From JAJKIP01 sp040509055 (GTDB taxonomy: Bacteria; Bacteroidota; Bacteroidia; Chitinophagales; Chitinophagaceae), in contig JBEVLT010000362.1 of assembly GCA_040509055.1 (NCBI GenBank), forward strand, positions 1-9,536: a DNA stretch of 9,536 nt. Direction: 5' to 3'. Both the position numbers and the translations under genes were made by a program. The notes beneath the pieces were generated by a model. It had not been told where the DNA came from. It searched no databases and saw nothing but the letters and a program-made list of their open reading frames with translations. Below, piece after piece: positions 1 through 6,100 of this stretch (its first letter is position 1; every line of letters starts with the position of its first letter).

Positions 1-109
1 AAAAATTAAGCTGGATCAAGATATGTACATGTCCCTGTATCATAACTTTACTTAGCTTTGGAAATCCCCCATACAAGCCGCCAGATGTCATTACAATATT
101 TGTTTACCT
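1..109. other. Upstream leader / intergenic region
   Basis: No complete gene is visible here. One frame (bases 2-55) is open and ends at a TAG, so it could be the last 17 codons of an upstream gene, but 17 codons are too few to recognise anything. The second half (61-109) has no coding signal and is the likely 5' untranslated leader of the giant gene. The bases just before the ATG are A/T-rich with no clear Shine-Dalgarno sequence, as is usual in Bacteroidota. Confidence 0.5.
53..60 (+). promoter_or_regulatory. Candidate Bacteroidota -7 promoter box (TAGCTTTG)
   Basis: TAGCTTTG is an exact match to the Bacteroidota sigma-ABfr -7 consensus TAnnTTTG. It would place transcription start near base 67 and give a leader of about 40 bases for the gene starting at 110. 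I see no convincing TTTG or TTG -33 element in the expected region (about bases 25-36), so the call rests on the -7 box and its position alone. Confidence 0.35.
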
Positions 110-166
110 ATGAGGAGTATCCTGACTATTGTATTATGTGGGTGTCTGTATTTAGCCGGTAGCGGC
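110..166 (+). other. Signal peptide of the giant surface protein
   Basis: The first 19 residues have one Arg at position 2, a hydrophobic core (I4-L9, then L13-L15) and a small-residue run AGSG before Gln20. Cleavage after Gly19 would leave an N-terminal Gln, which is common for exported Bacteroidota proteins. Cys10 and Cys12 lie inside the core. L9-C10-G11-C12 loosely resembles a lipobox, but the core before Cys12 is very short, so signal peptidase I is preferred over lipoprotein processing. Confidence 0.75.
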
Positions 167-3100
167 CAGACCATTACTATTCCTTCTGCTCATTTTTTCA
201 CCGGTCCTTACGGGCCCGGATCACACGTATCCGTTCCGGTCAAATTAGAGGGCTGCTTCAATATCGACAACCGTTTTGAACTATTTATCTCCGACGACGG
301 CGGCAACTTTTCTGCCTCCCCTCAACAGATCGGTGGACACAGTGAATTTTTTACTCCTTATGTGAACGGGATGATCCCCGCCACGACCGCACCGGGCAGT
401 TACAGGTTAAAGGTAAGGTCCACCTCCCCGGTCACCGAAGTCAATACCCCATTGTTCACAGTAGGCGCACAACCCGGAAACGCTTTTAACGTGGGCATCG
501 CCAGCCCAACAGTTATTACCGATAGTGTATTCGGCAGCTGCTCCGAGATCAGTAATTTCAACGTACAGATCGTGCTGAACAATGGTACGGCAGTGGAAAA
601 TACCACCCTGTTGCTGGACAGCCTGTTCAACACCAACACTTATACCCTCAATGCATCGCAGGTAAGCTTTACGGCCGTATACGGAAATTACTATTCCATA
701 CAGATACGCACCCGGAATGCCAGCGGCGTATGGAGCATCCGGAGCTACCTGGTACTGGCATCAACGAGGAACCTCAGTTTGCAGACGGCCGGCACCAACG
801 AGATCTGTTATCCCGATTCCAAAAGCTATACGGTGAACGTGAGTGGGAACGGAGGGATTGCCAACAACTACCCCGGCACGGTATATACCATTTTATGGGG
901 CGATAACGTGATGCAACGATTCACGCACTGCCAGCTGGTGGCCCTCGGCGGCGTGCTTAGCCACCAGTACCAGTCCAGTTCCTGCGGAAACGTGCCTATC
1001 GTCACCGGCACCAGCACCATTTACAATGCTTACCAGGTAAACATAGAAGCTGAAAACGTTTGTCCTGACGGTTCCTTTACCCCGATCACCACTTATGCCA
1101 AAGTATGGAGCCAGCCGGATGCCGATTTCAGCAGCCCGCTATTTGCCTGTATCAATACTCCTGTGAGGTTCAACAATGCATCCACAGGCAACAGCGCTCC
1201 CGGCAATGCCGCCAACTGTACCTCCAATGCCACATATGAATGGTATGTAGACGGCATTCTGGTCAGCATTACCAATACCCTGGCTCAGCCCCTTATCCAC
1301 ACGTTCACTACTACCGGCAACCATACGGTGCGGCTGGTAATGAAGACCTCGCCCTGCAGTGATGAAGTTACCCGCATCATTTGCATCGAGCCCCGGCCGG
1401 TACCCGATTTTGAAATGAATGGCCTGGACTCCGTTTCAGCCTGCCCGGCCTCTATCATTACCCTTACTAATCTTACCAATACCGATCCCTGCCGCGATAT
1501 GCGCTTCAGGTGGATAGTGCTGGATGAAAATGGTAACCCGGCCCCGGCTTCGGCCTACACCTACCTGAACATTGGCGCCGATAGCGTGGCCAACCCGGTC
1601 ATCCAGTTCAATACCCCCGGCCACTATGATATCCGGCTGACGGTGACCAACTCCTGCGGCAGCTTTACCGTTGTAAAACCCGTGCTGATCCGCAACATAC
1701 CGCCGGCCGTGATTATGCCCGGCGATCAAACTTATTGCGGCACCAACCGCACCATCGATTTCGGTATGGATCTCAACCACATGCCGCTGTACAACGAACC
1801 GCATGCTCCCGGCGATACCTACAGTTGGGTGGTAACAGGCGGTCCCTTTACGTTTGTCAATGGCACCACAGCCGCCGACCGCTACCCGCAAATTCTATTT
1901 ACCGGCACCGGTACTTATACGGTAACGGTGACGTATACCACCAATTGCGGCACCCGCACCGACTCGCAGGAGATCACCTTCAACGAATCGGTGGGCGTGG
2001 ATGCCGGCCCTGTTTCGGAAACCGTTTGTTACAACGTGACCGACATACAGCTGAACGGTTCATTTACCGGTCCGGCAGACAGTGTGCACTGGTCTACTAC
2101 CGGCACCGGCAGTTTCATTCCCACGAACCAGGTCAGCACGACCTATACATTCAGCACTGCAGATAAAAATGCAGGACAGGTAAAGCTCTACCTGACAGCT
2201 TACGCTGGTTCTTCTTCGGTATGTCCCGAAGTGAGGGACAGCATCATCATTTTCATTCAGCCAAGGCTGATTGCCAACAGCGGCAGCAAAGCTATTTGCA
2301 ATAACCAGCCGGTTAATCATCCACCCACGGGCAACCAGCCGGCAGCCACCTATACATGGACCTCTGCCGTCACATCAGGCACCATTACCGGCAATACATC
2401 AGGCACCGGAACGATCAATGATATACTGATCAACAGCGGCAATACCGATGGCATCGTCGTCTACTCCATCGTACCACATTACAACGGCTGCGACGGAGAT
2501 ACCGGCCGATTGACCGTGACCATCAAGCCGGTACCGACACTGACCGCCACGCCCAACCAAACACAGATCTGTAGCAGCGACTCGGTCAGGATACAACTGC
2601 AGTCCAATGTGGCTACGGCTGTCTTTAACTGGACCGCCACAGCGCCCCCGTCCGTCACCGGATATACACAGGGCACCTACCAGCCCATTGCCGTTATCCG
2701 CAACCGGCTGTTCAACAACGGCACGACCATCGATACGGTAACCTATACCATCACTGCCTACACTGTCCTCAGCCCAGGCAACTACTGCGCGGGAGAAACA
2801 CGGGTGGTAAAAATTGCGGTAGTACCCGGCGCCACGCAGGCCAATGCAGGACCTGATCAATACCTGTGCAACCAGGTGCAGGCCACGCTGGCCGGCAATA
2901 CCATCAACAGTGGCATTGGTACCTGGTTTTTTGTCAGCGGACCCAATACACCCGTTATCACCGATCCATCGCTGGCCACTACGACGGCAACCAACCTGGT
3001 CACCGGCACATACGTATTCGCTTATGTAGTCAATACGGCTTTCGGTTGCCCGGGCAACAGCGATTCGGTGACCATCTACAACCGCCCGCCGGTGACGCCG

Positions 3101-6100
3101 GCCGATGCAGGCAACGATACCGTGATCTGTAATTATTCAGGCACACCGCTTACCCTGCCGCTGCATGCCAATGCCCCCGCCAATACCGGTGAAACCGGTC
3201 AATGGACCATCGTTCAAAATACGACCGGGTTTACAGTCGTTATTGCAAACACCGGCCAGGGCACCACTACTATCAGCAACGTACGCCCGGGGCTGATCAG
3301 GCTGGCATGGACGATCACCAACGATGCCGGCTGTACACCTTCTTCAGATACATTATCGATCAATACGTATCCTGTTCCCGTAGCAGGCACATTATCTCCC
3401 GGCACAGCCGTATGCCGCGGAAGCGATGTAATGCTTACCCTGAGCGGCTATACCGGCCAGATCATCAAATGGCAGATCAAACGGGCACCACTGAGCAGCG
3501 GCCCGTTTACGGACTCCGCCATCACTGCACCTACGCTTCAGCTGCTGAACCTGCAGGATTCCGTAGAAGTACGTGTGATCGTAGGTTCGCCGGGCCTGGC
3601 TGCCGGTTGCAACCTATACGATACGGCAACGATCCTCATACCGGTATCGCAGCCCAGTATCGGGGGCACTACAGAACCGGATTCCACGTATTGCCAGGGT
3701 AATGCTACCGGAACAGTCGCCTTGTCCGGCCAGCGCGGCCAGATCCTGTTCTGGCAGTCTTCTACCAACAGCGGCGCCAACTGGGGCACCATTGCCAGCA
3801 CGGCCAACCCGCTGCCCTATAACAATCTTTCGCAAACTACCTGGTTCAGGGCTGTGGTCAGGAACGGAGCCTGCCCTGCTGATACGTCTGATATTACCCG
3901 CATCACTGTGTTGCCGGCTACCGGCGCCGCCAATGCCGGCCCGGACCAGCAATTGTGCTCGGCCGATTCTACACGCCTTACCGGCAATATCGTACCCGGA
4001 GCTGCTTATACCTGGACACAGATAGCCGGGCCTGCCGCCACACTGAGCAATACCAGCCAGAACTACCTGGATGTAACCGGCCTGCAGCCCAACCAGACCT
4101 ATCAGTTCATGTACGAACTGTCAAACGGTGTGTGCCCTCCGGCCAAAGACACCGTAACGATTTTCAATTCGCTGCCACTGGTCAACAGTATCAATGCGTT
4201 TTCCGATACAGTATGTACCGGAACCGGGTATACGATCACGGCACCACCTGCCACGGGCGGCAACGGCAGTGCGCCCACTTACCAGTGGCAGGTAAGCCTG
4301 GACGGCATCAACTTCAGCAATATCGCCGGCGCACAACAACAGAACTATTCCTTTATTGCCAGCAGCGATGCCTGGTTCAGGCGTATTGCTACTATACCGC
4401 CCTGCACCGGCCCCAGCGATACATTCTTTATCAAAGTGCAGCCCGGTATCACCAACAATGTCATCAGCAGCAATGCCGCCGTTTGTATCAACAATGCGGC
4501 CCCGACCATCACCGGATCGGTTCCTGCCGGCGGCAATAACGTATTCACCTACCAGTGGCAGCTGAGCACGGATGGCACCAACTGGTTCGACATCATCGGT
4601 GCTACCGGCCAGGATTATAGCCCGGGTGTGCTGACGCAAACGACGCAGTTCCGGAGAAATGTGTCCACCGACCTGTGTTCCGGCTCGCAGGCGCATACCA
4701 GCAACGTAGTAACCATCACCGTGCGGCCCGATGCAACAGCCATCTTTAATCCGACCGATACCATTGGCTGCGCACCATTTGTACTCACGCCGGCCATGAT
4801 GAACCTGCAACTGTTCCCCGCCCGCAATGGCGATTACCTGTGGTATGCAGATGATGTCTTTATCGGAAGCGGGTCCACTTTCCCCGGTTACACCATCACG
4901 CAGACCGATGACACCGTGGTGATCAAGGTAAAAGCCGTGAGCCTGTACGGCTGCCTGGACGATAGCGCCTCGCACCAGTTTATTACGCAGAAGCTGCCGC
5001 AGCCTTCTTTTACACTGAGCGACACGGTAAGCTGCGGGCCGCTGACGCTGCAGATACAGAATACCACGCCGGATGCAGCATCATTTACCTACCTGTGGGA
5101 CTTCGATAACGGCCAGACCTCCACATCCCTTCAGCCGGGCTCGGTAGTACTGCTGCCCAATCCAAACTATGGCGATACCACTTACAACATCCAGCTGACT
5201 GTCTTTTCGGCCTGCGATACCATCACCGTGTCCCAGGGCGTACGCATCAAAACAAACCCCAAAGCCCTGTTTGCACCCAGCAGCACTTCAGGCTGTTCGC
5301 CCTTTACGGTCAACTTTAGTAATACCTCGCTGGGCGCAGACAGCTATGAATGGGATTTCGGCGACGGCACTTTCCTCAATACTACTTCCATCGACCCTGT
5401 TGCCCATGTGTACCATACCGGCATCAGGGACACCTTCTATGTGCGGCTGAGGGCAAACGGCGAATGCGGCTTCGATACGCTGCGCTACGCCATCGTGGTT
5501 ACGCCCAACAATATTGATCTTGATTTTGCCATCAACGGCAACGAAGAGAATGGCTGTGTGCCTCATACCGTCAACTTCATCAATAATTCCAGCGGCGCTT
5601 CTACCTTCCAATGGGATTTTGGCGATGGCAATACCCTGAATACCACCGACAATATCGATACGATAGCCCATACCTTCATTACACCCGGCACCTATACCGT
5701 TACCCTCCATGCTTCCAACGGGTGCTCGGATACTACGGCAACGGAAACGATCAATGCCTATCCTGTTCCCATTGCCGGGTTTACTGCCAACCGGTTCAGT
5801 TCCTGTCTTGGCGACACCATCCGCTTTACCAACCTGTCTGCCGGCGCTACCTCGTATGAATGGGAGTTCGGCGACGGCGATGTGTCCACGCTGACCAACC
5901 CGACGCACGCGTATACCACGCCGGGCACCTACCGCGTACTCCTGCGGGCGTTCCGCGCTAACTCCCCGGGTATCGTCTGCACGGACACCATCAGCCTGCC
6001 CGTCAGTATCGGAATAACCGCTACAGGATCGTTTGACGTGAGCGATGACGAAGGCGCCTGCGCACCCTTTACCGTCACCTTCACCAACCGGAATACGCCG

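Noticed and set aside
2..55. Possible 17-codon tail of an upstream gene
   Set aside because: It is too short to recognise. Its stop codon overlaps the candidate promoter box, and the other frames are no more informative.
95..102. Second TAnnTTTG-like box (AATATTTG)
   Set aside because: The first base mismatches and it ends 8 bases before the ATG, which would give an essentially leaderless transcript. The exact match at 53-60 is better placed.
137..145. Lipobox-like L-C-G-C in the signal peptide (lipoprotein hypothesis)
   Set aside because: The hydrophobic core before Cys12 is very short and Cys at the -2 site is atypical. Lipidation at the N-terminus would also be odd for a T9SS substrate delivered through its C-terminal domain.
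1436..1891. 151-codon open frame on the - strand, with similar ones at 2399-2860, 6509-7237 and 7298-7756
   Set aside because: All lie antisense to clear modules of the giant gene, with biased composition and no family resemblance.
3955..4539. 194-codon + strand frame in another phase, with similar ones at 1735-2166 and 3202-3702
   Set aside because: These are frame-shifted readings of the giant gene, rich in Arg, His and Gln. The main frame shows no frameshift at these places.
4121..4975. 284-codon open frame on the - strand
   Set aside because: It lies wholly opposite the Ig-like zone, has low-complexity Gly/Ala/Val/Ile composition and no recognisable motif. It is explained by GC-rich codon bias on the + strand.
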